The translations under genes were made by a program, and so were the position numbers. From assembly GCA_965112735.1 (NCBI GenBank), contig OZ218951.1, forward strand, positions 4,216,001 to 4,280,000: a stretch of 64,000 bases of DNA, read 5' to 3'. Positions 1 through 12,427 of this stretch are shown in pieces. Source of the stretch: Phaeosaccion multiseriatum (Eukaryota > Ochrophyta, other classes). A model generated the notes under the pieces. That model was not told where the DNA came from and did no database searches. It saw nothing but the letters and a program-made list of their open reading frames with translations. How positions within the stretch are numbered: position 1 is the stretch's first letter; each line of letters starts with the position of its first letter.

Positions 1-108
1 GGGGGGGCGCGCCTAAAATGTTGACCTTGGATTGTTATAAGTGATCGGGGTGTGATCATCATTGAGTATAGTATTTCCCCTCCCACATATAATAGGCAAA
101 GGGAGAGT

Positions 109-3100
109 ATGACGACGTACTGCTCCACCCGCGGAGCACATCATGGCTGTAAGTTCGAGGACGTGGTCTTGGCGGGGCTCGCCACGGACAAGGGACTGTA
201 CGTGCCAGAGTCCGTGGCCAAGGTGTCCGCGGAGGAGATTGAGAGTGTAAGTGGAGGGCAAAGCGCAAGGTGGGGAGAGGTGGGCGGGGAGGAGGTAGTG
301 GCGTGCGGACCACAGTGCGAGAGCTGAGATGTGGATGTGGATGTGGTGTGGTGTGGTGTGGGCCTCGACGGAGTTGCTGACGTGTGCTTTCCTCAGAGGG
401 CCAGCAGCGCAGTGTCTTGCCCATCTGGCTGTCTTCCCTCTCTAGCGGTGCATCTTTGGAAAGCTGTGCTTCTTTCTTTTCATTTCGGCGCTCAGTCTTC
501 GAGAACAATGGAGTGTCTACAGAGCTGCGTGTGCACTTGAGCTTCGGCTTACGCAGCTGTAAGGGCAGCAGAGGAGGGACTCCGGTTCAGCCCAATGCGT
601 TCATCCTTACGATCGTACCCCCCCTCCCTCTCTCGCGCTCTTTCCTGCTGTCCTTCTGCATATGACAAACAGTGGCGGTCTCTCATCTTCCCTGAGCTAG
701 CCCACAAGATTATGTCTCGCTTCATCTCTCCAGACGAGATAGCCCCTGACCATCTTATGGACCTCCTCAGTAGATCCGCCAAGAACTTTAGACATCCCGG
801 TAAGAGAGTAAGAGTCACCCACACTACTGCTGGTAGAGCAGAAGTATTTGGAGGGGGTGGGAAAGGCCTTGGCTCTCGCATTATCTATCTTGCCTCTCAC
901 CCTACGCCCCAACGTTGCCGCCTTGGTCTGGAACGAACAAACATCCCTCCCGCCCAATCACCCACTGTTTGTCTTTTCTCTCTTCAGATGTGACCCCCGT
1001 GGTAAAGGTCGGTGACACGTGGGTGATGGAGCTCTTCCACGGGCCGACCTTCGCTTTCAAGGTGAGCCAAGAACGGAAGGCACCGGAAGGCACTTGAAGG
1101 CACTGGCCGTATATGAGAGAGGGCTGTGTGTGTGTGTGTGGGGGGGGGGGAGGACGGAACCGCCCGGCTACGAATTCAAAGCGGCAGTCAAGGCAGTTGC
1201 ATCGCAAAGTGACAGCACGTGCTAGGCCCGGCCCAGAGGGGTAACACTGGTGTGCATTGTGCGCGTTGAAGTGTCCTCTGATGGGGAGGGGGTGTGGGAA
1301 ATGAGATAGTGACCCTTGTCAACCACTCCCGGCCACACAAAAATGAACCCTAGTAATATATAGTTTTAGGGAGGGGATTTATCCCTCCTTTTATCCTCTG
1401 CTGGGTGGGGTCCTGAGGAGCGCTGTGACTTTCGATCATTCTCTACATATCTATCTCTTACATGTCTCTTCCCATCTGTCTCTACCTATCCGTCGCAACC
1501 TCTCCCTCCCTCCCCTGTCCCTCAGGACGTGGCCCTGCAGTTTCTGGGTAATCTGTTTGAGTACTTCCTTCTGCGCAAGAGAGCTGCTGGCGAGGAGGCA
1601 AAGCTCACAATCCTGGGAGCGACCTCCGGGGACACAGGCAAGCATCCAGTCAGTCAGTCAGTCAGTCAGTCAGTCAGTCAGTTAATCAGTGTGTGGCCCA
1701 CCTGCCCATACACCTCTACCCTGCTCTTACACCTCTACCCATACGCCACTGCCCTGTGAAACACACAGGTTCGGCTGCCATCTACGGGCTGCGCGGCAAG
1801 GCGCACATCGACTGTTTCATCATGTTCCCCACGGGAAGGGTGAGCGAGATCCAGGAGAGACAAATGACCACAGTGAAGGATGCCAACATTCACTGCCTCT
1901 CGCTCAACGGGACCTTCGACGACTGCCAGGTGGGGAGGGGGAGGTAGGAAGGGGGAGGGGGGACGAGGGAGGGGAGGACGTGAGGGAGGGAGGGAGGGAG
2001 GGAGGCAGGAAAGGGAGGGGAGGGAGGGAGGGGAGGGGAGGGAGGGAGGGAGGGAGGGAGCCAATCGATGTGATTCGCTTGTTTGTCAGACACCGACACC
2101 GATACACATGCCCCGTCTGTTTCCTTCCGCCCCTCGTGCGAGCGTGTGAGGTGTGGCCTTGTTAGCATGTTCTTCTGCAGTTCCAATGTCCGCTTGTATG
2201 GCCTGCCCTTGGCAATCTGGCTTTGGACCTTGCTCATTGATGCTTGCGTTCTGAGACTTGACCTCCTCCTAACCGCCACTGTCGTTGGTGTCTCCTCCCC
2301 TTCTTGTCAATTCTTGTTGGTCGTGCTCACTTTCTGCCCACAACTCACAGGCGGTGGTGAAGGGCGCCTTCGGAGACGAAGATTTCCGAGAGGAAGTGAA
2401 GCTTGGGGCCGTTAACTCCATCAACTGGGCGAGGGTGCTCGCACAAATGACGTACGTCATCCGCGCACACACTCATGCGCACGCGCTCTCATGCACGCAC
2501 GCACGCACGCACTCACGCACCTTCGATCTCTGGGTACTCGTGGTGCCCCCGTCTCTCCTCACTACATGTTTCCTCTTTCGTCCCTCTCTTATGAAACTGA
2601 ACCTGAACCAGATTGCATACTTCTTGTTGTACTTCCTTCTTGTGTCTGCCGTTGCCTCCCCCCCCCCCCTCCCTCCCTCCCTCCCTCCCTCCCCCTAACC
2701 CGCAGGTACTACTTTTGGAGCTACTTCCGCGTGACGGACGCCAAGGCCGAGGCAGGCGAGCCCATCGAGCCGCTCAACTACTCGGTGCCCACAGGAAACT
2801 TTGGAGATGTGTTGGCGGGCTACTACGCAAAGGTAAGGAAGATGCGTCGACAGGACAGGCCGTCGACAGTCCGTCGACAGTCGGTCGATAGAGTCTGTCC
2901 ATAGATAGTATAGGCGTCGATATATAGAAAGTCCGGCGGGCCACTGCACAAAGAAAAGGCCCCGTCCGTCTTTGGTTCAAACACAGACTCACTGCCCACT
3001 CACTCACTCACTCACACTCACTCACTCACTCACTCACTCACTCACTCTCATCTCTCCCATCCCTCCCTCCCCCGCCCCGACCCCCACAGCGCATGGGTCT

Positions 3101-3836
3101 CCCCCTGGGCAAGCTTGTGGTTGCCACCAACGAGAACGACATCCTGCATCGCTTCTTCACCTCTGGCAAGTACTGGAGAGAAGGCGTGCTGCCCACCGCC
3201 TCCCCCTCCATGGACATTTGCGTGTCCAGCAACTTCGAGAGGTACGTGAGTAGGGTGTATGGGCAAGCCTATGGGCAGGCATATGGGCAGGCATATGGGC
3301 AGGTGTATGGGCAGGCAGGCTGACAGATGGATGGATAGATAGAGAGGCATACGAGTATATAGACCCGGTCTCGCCCCGTCAATGATTCGGGTCATTTGCC
3401 CCGGGGATCACGTACATGCACACACCCGCACACGCTACGCTACCCAAGCGTGATTATGCAACCGTCTTTCTCCCCCCCCCCTCCCGCAGGTATTTGTTCC
3501 ACTTGGCGGGCGACGACCCGGAGACCCTCAAGGGCTGGATGAGCGGTTTCGAGGAGACGGGCCAGCTCACGCTCGACGGCAAGCTGCTGCAGAACGCGCA
3601 GGACGACTTCCTGAGCGCGCGCGTAGACACCGAGGAGGTGCGTGGCGTGGTGTCGAGTCGTGGTGTTGTGTTTTTGTGGTGTGTGGGTGTGCGTGCGCGC
3701 GCGTGTGTGTGTGTGTGCGTGCGCGTGTGTGTTTTTGTGTGTGTGTTTGGTGTTGTGTGTGTGTGTGTGTTTTGGTGTGGCGTGTGGCATGGTGTGGTGT
3801 GCTGTGGTACTCACCCACTTGCTTCACTCAAATCAC

Positions 3837-3876
<40 letters not shown>

Positions 3877-4277
3877 ACTCACGCACCACTATTTCGCTTG
3901 TTTTTCACTTGCTTACACGCTCACTCACCCAAATGATCACCCACTCACTCACGCACTCACTCACTCACCCTGCTTGCCGTGGCAGTGCCTGGCCACGATC
4001 AAGCAGAACTACGAAGAGCACGAGTACCTGTTCTGTCCACACGCTGCCATCGGTATGGCGGCTCCTGACAGCTGCAGCCTGCCCAGGGCCAACACCGTCG
4101 TCCTGGCCACCGCTCACCCAGGTGCGTGCGTGGTGTGTGTGTGTGTGTGGGGGGGGGTTATGAGGTGTGTGTGTGTGTGGGGGGGTTATGGTCTGTCTGT
4201 GGGGGATGTTTCGGGCCACTCGCACTGATAAGTAGAGAGCGAGGAAGAGAGAGACGGGTAGAAAAGAGAGAAAGCAC

Positions 4278-4319
<42 letters not shown>

Positions 4320-4669
4320 TCACTTGTGGCCCAGCCAGCAGCACATCACCAGCATCACAATCACCATCACCGCCGTCTTGGCAGTCGACTGACTCAACTC
4401 CTCCATCCACTGCCATTCCCCGTCTGCTCTTCCCCTCTCGGCGTGTCCTGCCTGCCTGGTTGCCCTCCCGTCCACTACCACCCACTGCCATCCCCTGCCA
4501 TCTCCCCCTACTCATGCACCCCTGCAGGCAAGTTCCCCGCGGCAGTGAGTAAGGTTGTGGACCCTCTGCCGGACGCCCCTTCTCAGCTCGCGGTGCTGTA
4601 CACTCTGCCCGAGAGGAAGGTGAGAGGCGGAGGAGGGATGGCAGTAGACGGGGGATGGATTGGACCAAT

Positions 4670-4704
<35 letters not shown>

Positions 4705-5182
4705 TTGTGTGCGTTGCGTGTGCCTCCTCATTTCCCTCCACACACCCCGACTCTCACATATTTCTCGTTTTTTTTTCTTTGTTTCTAACCCCCAACACTC
4801 CCAACACTCAATCAATGCTCAAACGACAAAACACGTTTTACTTGCGCGACCCCCACCCCCCACCACCCCACCACCCGACCACCCGACCACCCAACGACCC
4901 CAGGGCATGGTCGCCAACGACCTCGGTGAGGTGCAGGAGTACATCAGAGACCACCTCACGGGGGCAGAGGACAGGGGCGGCTTACATAGGCTTCGAACGT
5001 GGTCTGCCCGCCGCCTCTCCATGCGCAAACAGTCGTTTTTGCAGATGTTGTCGGATGCTCGAGGCGAGGACGAGGGGGCGGAGAAGAAGCAGCAGAAGAT
5101 GGCGGCTTTGGGGTTGGGGGCGGTGGTGGTGGTGGCGGCCGTGGCGTTTGGCGTGTTTGCTGGCAAGTCGAAGGGGCGGTGA
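109..5182 (+). CDS. Threonine synthase (fungal/bacterial THR4 type) with C-terminal membrane tail
   Basis: PLP enzyme converting O-phosphohomoserine to threonine. Twelve exons keep phase throughout: 109-246, 673-799, 988-1061, 1526-1637, 1769-1929, 2351-2451, 2706-2832, 3090-3241, 3490-3637, 3986-4121, 4528-4619, 4904-5182, giving 548 residues. The start ATG gives the family N-terminus YCSTRG followed by GLYVPE. GPTFAFK carries the PLP lysine (about K113), GATSGDTG and SVPTGNFGD the cofactor loops. The family fold ends near residue 456. The last exon adds 92 residues ending in a hydrophobic helix (about 523-542) and a short basic tail. No plastid transit peptide is visible at this start. Intron 4 uses a GC donor at 1638. 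Family assignment is firm; the tail and its localisation meaning are inference. Confidence 0.94.
1638..1768 (+). other. GC-AG intron
   Basis: The donor after GACACAG is GCAAGC, not GT. The acceptor is ACACAG at 1768. Only this split restores the conserved GATSGDTG-SAAIYG reading of threonine synthase in phase. A CAGT tetranucleotide run lies just after the donor. Confidence 0.8.
3256..3320 (+). repeat. GGCATATGGGCAGGCA intronic motif cluster
   Basis: Five tandem-like units of TATGGGCAGGCA in threonine synthase intron 8. Related copies lie in other introns at about 7977, 8108-8150 (inverted), 36246-36292 and 58332-58374. Confidence 0.8.
4403..4506 (+). repeat. CCATCCACTGCCATCC motif cluster
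   Basis: Three copies of CCACTGCCATCC-type words in threonine synthase intron 10, just before the exon 11 acceptor. Related copies lie at about 4638, 9302, 10506, 13746, 25828, 35442, 38137 and 45039, nearly all in introns. Confidence 0.75.
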
Positions 5183-6179
5183 GAAGGAAGGGAAGAAAGA
5201 GAGAGAGAGCGCGTTCTTTCTTGTTAGCTTATGTTACTTAGGGTTACGGTTATGTTAGGTTAGGTTGGGTTTTGGGTTTGGGTTTGGGTTTGGGTGGCTT
5301 TTCTGTTCTGTTCCCCAAACAGCCCTCCCTTTACCCTCTCGCCCAATGCCACTTTAGAGGTTAGACACACAAGGAGAGAGAGAGAGAGAGAGAGATGTAT
5401 CTAGTAAAGTAGTTAGTAGAGTGGGTAGGGTGTCCTTCCTGAGACCTTACTGAGGGCAGTGAAGCAACCGTCTGCTTTTTTTCTTTAGGTATGCAAGCAA
5501 TGAAAGGAGGGAGGGAAGGTGACAGAATTCCTTCTTTCCTCTTGGTGCCATTTTACTGCGGAGGGAGTGAGACAACGAAAAAATTCCGTTTCCCAAGTAT
5601 AATGACATCAAGTTGAGATGACACCCGCGAGTGTTAACGGGCTCACTTTCGTTGCCTGCATGCCTGCGGGTAGCTAAGGGAGCGGGTGCTATCAATCCCC
5701 CCCGGATCGGCCCCGGACAGAAGGATAAGCGGAAATTCGCACCGTGAGCTGAAATTCGATGAAATCTCGAGCAGTTAGCGCCGGCCGTAAGCTGAATCGG
5801 GCTCCGGATGATCATGGCAAGCTTATAATCCTGTGCAGGCCCGACCAGGATGGAGAAAGAAAAAGAGAGGAAAAGAGAGCAACCATTTCGATGAGATCGA
5901 TTTCCTGCATAGAGGGCCTCGATATTCAAAATGTTCCTTGACCGAACTCACGCCCCACCCATTTCCCAGCCTTTTCTCTCTGCCACACGAGTCAACTCGC
6001 TGTATTAGGCAACTCGGAAGGCAGAGTCACTCGCGGGGATATTAGGCATCATTAGGGGCTTTAAATTAGCAGTTGCGTGGAAGGGGGGATGATTGCGTAA
6101 TCCGACTTATCAACCCGAGACTACCACCCGCTTTTTTTGAAGGGCCCGCCCAGAGCACACACACCCTGGCGCGCGCAGG
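5183..6179. other. Spacer between threonine synthase and glutamate-cysteine ligase
   Basis: About 1 kb holding the presumed 3' UTR of threonine synthase and promoter of the next gene. It has a G/T-rich telomere-like run (5251-5296) and a GA run (about 5374-5395). The central 5450-6050 part is not low-complexity and carries a 160-codon open frame on the minus strand, but I recognise nothing in it and do not call a gene. Confidence 0.5.
5251..5296 (+). repeat. Telomere-like TTAGG/TTTGGG interstitial run
   Basis: Two TTAGG-like units are followed by four tandem TTTGGG units. It resembles, but does not match, the TTTAGGG or TTAGGG telomere unit. It lies about 70 bp after the threonine synthase stop. 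Confidence 0.6.
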
Positions 6180-8013
6180 ATGGGGCTGCTGAAGGTGGGC
6201 AAGCCTTTGACCTGGGAGGAGAGCGCTCCGAAGAGAAACTACGTGAGGAAGCACGGAGTTGTGCAGTTCGTGAACACCTTCAATAAGGTACGAATGCTTG
6301 CTGTCCACCTCAGCCCTCCTCGCCGACCGAAACTTTGGGAAAGAGCAGAACCCCCCGCTTGATCCACTCTCTTGTCGAGGACAGCATCCTCGCTACTCTT
6401 GTGTCTACGTACACCTGAGAGAGAGAGCGAGAGGGGTGGAGGCGGTTGACTATGACGTTGATGTTTGACCCCACTTGTCACCCTCTCCCTGTTTTGGCCC
6501 TTTCGTCCGTGTCTCTGTTGTCTGCTCCTCTGCAGATCAAGCACGTCTGTCATGATGAGTTGCTGTGGGGCGATGAAGTGGAGTACGGCATATTTAAGGT
6601 GAGGGTTTAGTCCGATCCTTCTTGCTAATCCTTGTCCCATCCTTACATCCACCCCCCCGCATCGTATCATGGAGCCCTAACCACCCCCTCCCCCTCCTCC
6701 TCCTCCTCCTCCTCCTCCTCCTCCTCCTCCTCCTCCTCCTCCTCCTCCTCCTCCTCCTCCTCCTCCTCCTCCTCCTCCTCCTCCTCCTCCTCCTCCTCCT
6801 CCTTCTTCTTCTTCTTCTTCTTCTTCTTCTTCTTCTTCTTCTTCTTCTTCTTCTTCCTCCCCCCAACCCATCAGATGGATCACGCTGCCAAAACAGCAAA
6901 GCTCTCCCTCCGAGGGGCAGAGGTGCGGGCCGAGCTGAGCACCAAAGAAGAGCGCTCCCTCCACCGCTGCGAAGGATGCATGTGGCACCCCGAGTACGGG
7001 TCATGGATGGTCGAGAGTACCCCTAGACAGCCCTTCTCCGGCTATGCTGCCGATCTTCTCCGGGTGGAACGGAATATGCGGCTGAGGCGAAAGAGGCTGT
7101 TGAGCGTGCTGAAACCCGACGAGATTGCGCCCACCGTGTCGTGCTTTCCTCTCATGGGAGTCGGGCAGTTTACATACCCTCCACACAAGACAGGTAGGCT
7201 GCGGTGGGTTGGTGGGGTGGGGTGGGTGGGTGGGTCGGTGAGTGGGTGGGAGGGACGGACGGAGGGAGGACACATGTCCATTGGGGTGCGGCGCTCTTGT
7301 TGGCGCGTTGGTACTTCGCTCTCCCCTTGCGCGTGTGTGCGTGTATATATGTGTGTGTGCGTTTGTGTGTGTTCCCCATTCTTTCTGCCTCTCTACTCTT
7401 CGCCCACACACACTTATACCCACACGCGCACGCACACACTCACACACGCACACACGCACGCACACACGCACGCACACACACACACACACACGCACGACAG
7501 GCGGGCCCTTCTCTGAGTCCGAGTACGTCCCGGACGCAGTCATCAACCCGCACCCGCGCTTCGGCGCCCTTACGCGCAACATTCGGGCTCGCAGAGGATC
7601 GAAAGTAGACGTGCGCCCTCCTCTCTTCAGAGACACACACACGCCAGAGTTCGGGCATCAGCAGCAGCAGAAGCAGCAGACTCAGCAAGGCGGGGATGGG
7701 GCAGGGGGTTCTAACGTCAAGGCAGACTCCTCTATTCTTGATGTCGACAAGATCGACATTCAGGAGAAGAGTGGCTTGGAGGCTGAGGCGACTGGTGACG
7801 GCAACACGGCTGGGGCCGGGGCCGGGGCCGGGGCCGGAGAGCCAACTGTCGAATCAGTAGAGAACGGAGAGCCCCCTTCCGTGCACATGGACTGCATGGC
7901 CTTTGGCATGGGCTGTTGCTGCCTGCAAGTCACCTTCCAGGCCAGGGACTTGGAGGAGTCGCGCTTCATGTGCGTACGGGCATATGGGCAGGGGCACGCA
8001 GATTATATCACCA

Positions 8014-8048
<35 letters not shown>

Positions 8049-11000
8049 CCTTCACCCTACTTCTGCGCTGTGAAGTCCTCTCCTTTTTACTTTCGATTGT
8101 CTATTTACCTGCCCGTATGCCTGCCTGCCTGCCTGCACATATGCCCATGTGCCCTCATGTCTGCCTGGCGACGCTCAGGTACGACCAACTTGCGGTGCTG
8201 AGCCCCATCATGCTCGCTCTGACCGCCGCCACGCCCATCCTCAAGGGGAGGCTTGTGGACACCGACGTGAGGTGGGCAACCATCGCCGCCTCGGTGGATG
8301 ACCGCACACCGGCAGAGAAGGGGGAGGGAGAGGGAGAGGGAGAGGGAGAGGGGGATCCTAATATGGCGGGGGGCGGCAAGCGACGGCTGTACAAGGTGAG
8401 ATGAAGGGAGGCGGAAAGGTAGAAGGAGGGGGAGGGGGAGGGAGGGAGAGAGTTAGTAGAGGGCTCTGGCTCCAAGGGGATGGGGGAAGAGAGATAGAGA
8501 GAGCGAGGGAAGGAAGGAGGGAGGGAGGCAGGGAGGGGGAGGCGGAGATGGAGGTAAGGGGGCGGTTCGATCGATCGGCGTTTTTTTGTTCGGTGGACGC
8601 CATCTCTCCTCTCACTCGCAGGGTCTCATTCGTGTGTTTTGCACTGTTTGCGTGTTCCCTCCCCTCCCTCCCCTCCCCTCCCCTCCCTCTCCCCCCTCTC
8701 TCCCTCCCTCTGCCCCCCCCTTCCTCCCTCCCTCCCTCCCTCCCCGCCGTACGCAACAGTCTCGCTACGAGAGTATCTCCTCCTACCTGCACTTCTGCCA
8801 CCGCAAGCCCGACAACCCCATGCACGTGCTGGACACGTACAACGACATTGCCTGCCCCATCGACGAAGCCTCCCACAAGTTCCTCCTCGACAGCGGGGTG
8901 GATGGGGCCATGGCCAACCACGTTGCTCATCTCTTTGTAAGAGATCCCTTGGTCGTGTTCGAGGGGGCGGTGGAGGAGGTGGATGATGAAACGTCGACGG
9001 AACATTGGGAGTCCATCCAAAGCACCAACTGGCAAACTGTAAGGTGGAAGCCTCCACCCCCCCGCGAGCAGCACTCACCGCACATTGGCTGGAGGGCCGA
9101 GTTTCGTAGCATGGAGGTGAGGGAGTGAAGGGGGGGGGGTGCGTGCGTGCGTGGTGGCTTGAAAGATGGTTGTTGACTGCTGAGTCCTTCAGCTTGGTCT
9201 CTTCTTGAGCCATCGTGAGTGTGACTGTCTGTCTGTATCTTCTGACAATGTTACCTATATGTTGTGACGCCCTTCGCTTCCGTTCCCTCTCCTCCCCCCC
9301 GCCCATCTGCTGCCATTCCTTACCCCTCTTCAGATGATGCTGACGGACACGGAGAACGCGGCCTTCACGGTGTTCGTGGTGCTTGCCACGAGGGTCATCC
9401 TCGCCTTCGACCTCAACCTCTACATGCCCCTAGTAAGTAATCAAGGAGAGTCGACCTGGGAAGTCGAGCTGCTTGACGAAACAAGTCGAATCGAGTGGAG
9501 GAGTCGAAGTCGAAGCTGCTGTCTCCCTTTGCCTGCCTCTTATTCTCTCCCTCTCTTTCTCCCTTTCCCTCTCTCGTTTCCCTCCCTTCGTACGTTCGTA
9601 CGTACTTGTGGATGGCAGTCCATGGTGGATGAGAACATGGCCAGGGCGCACAAGAGAGACGCAGTCACGACGCAAAAGTTTTGGTGGAGGCTTCACATGG
9701 CGCCTCCCGAGGAGTGCTGCGATGAGGAGAGAGAGGAGGAGAGTAAGAGCACCAGCAGCGCCAGCAGCGCCAGCAGTAGCAGTGGCTCAGAGTCAGGGGG
9801 GGAGGAACCAGTTGGTGATACGGCAGTAGCAGATGGCGACGACGGCGATGAAGAGCACCAGGGGCACGACGACCACGTGTACGAGCAGGAGAGGCACAAC
9901 ACGCGCTGCCAGCAGGTGAGACTCACTCACTCACTTACTCACTGACTCTTTCACTCACCCACTCACTGACTCACTTACTCTTTCACTCACCTACTCACCC
10001 ACTTCCTCGCTCACTCACGCACTCGCTCACTCACTCACTCACTCACTCACTCACTCACCCACTCACTCGCTCACACTCACTCACTCACCCACTCACTCAC
10101 CCATTCACTCACTCACCCTCACGCAGGCGCCACCCTCGGGCTTCGAAGAGATGACTCTTGGCGAGATCCTCACGGGGAGGGGCAAGGGCGGGTCCTACCC
10201 AGGTATGTATGTATGAGAGAGGGGGAGAGAGAGGGAGGGGGAGAGAGAGGGAGGGGGAGAGAGAGAAAGAGAGATGAGAGGGGAGGGAGAGGAAGATGAA
10301 GAGAAACAGAGAGGGAGGGAGGGAGGGAGGGAGAGGGAGATGGAAGAGGAACAGAGAGAGAGAGACGAAGAGGGAGAGAGACACGAAGAGAGAGAGAAAT
10401 AAACTTTTTGTACTCGTCCTCTTTTATCTACTTACTCACCTTCACTCTGTTCTTCGGCCTTTTCAACCTCTCCTTCCTTCTTTCCGTCCTCTCCTGTCCT
10501 GCCCATCCACTGCCATCCCATGTCCTGCCCTACCCCCCTGTAGGCCTCATCCCGCTGATCTACGCGTACCTGGACCACATTGGGTGCGACACAGAGACAA
10601 GCGCGAGGGTGCATCAGTACCTTGAGCTCATCCGGAAGGTAAGGTGGAAGGTAACCAACCCAACCCACCATATACCCCAAACTATAACCCCAACCCACCC
10701 CAACCCGTCCCAACCCATCCCAACCCCACCAAACCCAACCCAACCCAACCCAACCCAACCCAACCCCACCAAACCCAACCCAACCCAACCCAACCCAACC
10801 CAACCCAATCAGCGTGCCTCTGGCGAGCTGCCTACGACGGCCCGCTGGATGAGAGACTTTGTCCAACAGCACCCCGACTACAAGCACGACTCGCACGTGT
10901 CAGAGGCCACAGCACACGACCTGCTGATGGAGTGCAAGGCCATTGGAGAGGGCACAAAGCACTGCCCCGAGCTGCTTGGTGACCTGCTCATTCGACCCAT

Positions 11001-11458
11001 TGTCCCTGAGGCAGGGTACGACGTGAAGCTCACGAGTGGACGTGTCTCCGGCAGGAGGAGGCGCACATTGCTGCAGGTGAGAGTAGCAAGTTCTGTGTGT
11101 AGTCAGTAAGTCGGTGGAACATTAGCTTCCATTTAGTGCCATCGTTATATATTGTACATGTAGCGCGATGCGAATCAGAGCTGTCGTTTTGATGTGGTGT
11201 GGTGTGTGGTGTTGTGATGCTTGCTTGGTTGTTGATGGGCGCGTCTCTCCCTCTTGTCGCGCGGTCTGCTCCTCTTGTGTATGTGTATGCATTTGTGCCT
11301 TTCCGACCGACTGACCGCTTCCTCCCTCCTCCCGTCACTTGCAGAAGTACACGGCCCGGCAGGCGTTCCAAGAGCACCCCCTGGGGGAGGCCACGGAAGA
11401 ACAGGACCGAAGGGAAAGCTTCTCGCGCACCAGAGAGCCCTCCAACATGTGGTACTGA
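6180..11458 (+). CDS. GCLC: Glutamate-cysteine ligase catalytic subunit (gamma-glutamylcysteine synthetase)
   Basis: ATP-dependent ligation of glutamate and cysteine, the committed step of glutathione synthesis, normally cytosolic or plastidic. Twelve in-phase exons: 6180-6287, 6536-6598, 6875-7193, 7501-7969, 8179-8395, 8760-9116, 9334-9432, 9619-9915, 10127-10202, 10544-10638, 10813-11076, 11345-11458, giving 825 residues against about 640 in animals. It matches the eukaryotic GCLC family along its whole length: MGLL start, [70 protein letters not shown] and RWMRDFV. Extra length comes from a Gln/Gly/Ala insert of about 80 residues in exon 4 and a Glu/Ser/Asp insert in exon 8. One copy of the dispersed TTGGTGATA motif is translated in the exon 8 insert. 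Confidence 0.97.
6690..6857 (+). repeat. (CTC)n/(TTC)n microsatellite in GCL intron 2
   Basis: About 35 CTC units pass into about 20 TTC units and stop roughly 18 bp before the exon 3 acceptor at 6874. The tract therefore doubles as an oversized polypyrimidine tract. Confidence 0.9.
8003..8043 (-). repeat. Dispersed TTGGTGATACAGCAG motif next to (CTG)n, example copy
   Basis: TATATCACCAACTGCTGCTG continues into a CTG run in GCL intron 4. It is one of at least 15 copies in the window (approximate positions 8003, 9809, 14098, 14124, 23834, 24379, 26251, 26265, 26801, 27561, 27611, 35568, 40061, 56605, 57283, 57313). See findings. Confidence 0.85.
9916..10121 (+). repeat. (CACT)n-like tract in GCL intron 8
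   Basis: Degenerate CACT/CACC tetranucleotides fill almost the whole intron between 9915 and 10127. Confidence 0.85.
10660..10808 (+). repeat. (CCCAA)n tract in GCL intron 10
   Basis: Pentanucleotide CCCAA/CCAAA repeats run up to the CAG acceptor at 10812. Confidence 0.85.
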
Positions 11459-12427
11459 GAGGCCACTGAAACTCATACTCATTCACTGCCATTTTGTGTA
11501 GGTAGTGAAGCATCACGACTGGTGCACGAGAAAACGAGTGCAGGTGCTCATGCTCTGATTCCACTCTTCTCGTGTGTGTAGATTCATGCAGCTGGTTGGT
11601 TGGTCGGTTGGTTGGTTGGTTGGTTGGTTGGTTGGTTGGTTGGATCATTGCTTGGTTGGCTGGTTGATTGATTGGTTGGTGTTGGTTGGTTGGTTGATTG
11701 ACTGCTTGGTTGATTGATTGGTTGATTGGTTGATTGACTGCTTGGTTGGCTGGTTGGTTGGTTGATTGACTGGTTGGTTCGTTGGTTGGTTGGTTGATTG
11801 ATTGATTGATTGGTTGTTTGTTTGGTTGATTGACTGCTTGATTGATTGGTTGTTTTTTGGTTGGTTACTTGGTTGCTAGGTTGGCGACTTCGTTGGTTGA
11901 TTTGCTTTGACGGTGTATGTGTGGTGCATCGGATAGGGGTAGTTGCCCTCATTCTACTGTGTAAAGTGGACAGAAAGGTCGTCAAGGAGGGTCAGTCAGG
12001 GTGTTTGTATGTGGGTCTCTTGGGAACCCCAACCAGGTGGTGGTGGTGGTGGTGGTACACTTACGGATGTGATGTTAACCAAATGAAAGTGTGATTTAAA
12101 TTTTAAAAGTCTTACGATGACGGTCTATTGAAGATGTGTTTGGCATGTTATGAACATCGAAGCAACGTATGTATAAACTCAGAGCCTTTTCTTTTCGGGA
12201 CGGGCCTACTGTCGCCCGGTGCCTGCCCACTGCAAATCAGCAATGGTACGACTCTGCCCCCCCCCCCCCCCCCCATGTGCTCTGCTGGTGTGTAGGGGTG
12301 CAAGCGAAACACTGCTGCCCACTTTTAACAAATTTTAAGAAAAGTACATTAGCCACTAGAGCGAGAGGGAGAGAAAGAGAACAGAGAGAGACGTCAGTGG
12401 CAGTGACGGAAGCGCCTCAGGACAGCC
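11459..12427. other. Tail-to-tail spacer GCL / RING gene
   Basis: Convergent gene ends. It contains a degenerate GGTT/GATT tetranucleotide array (about 11589-11890), an AT-richer stretch at 12060-12180 and a poly-C run at about 12260. I see no coding frame of normal composition. Confidence 0.6.
11589..11890 (+). repeat. GGTT/GATT tetranucleotide array
   Basis: About 300 bp of GGTT units interspersed with GATT and GACT, without long perfect blocks, so probably old. Confidence 0.9.

Noticed and set aside
5447-5929. 160-codon minus-strand frame in the first spacer
   Set aside because: Normal composition but no family resemblance, splice context or repeat partner; not enough to call a gene.
6594-7004. 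Long poly-Arg, poly-Leu and poly-Gly open frames over the CTC/TTC array
   Set aside because: They are translations of an intronic microsatellite between two well-supported GCL exons.
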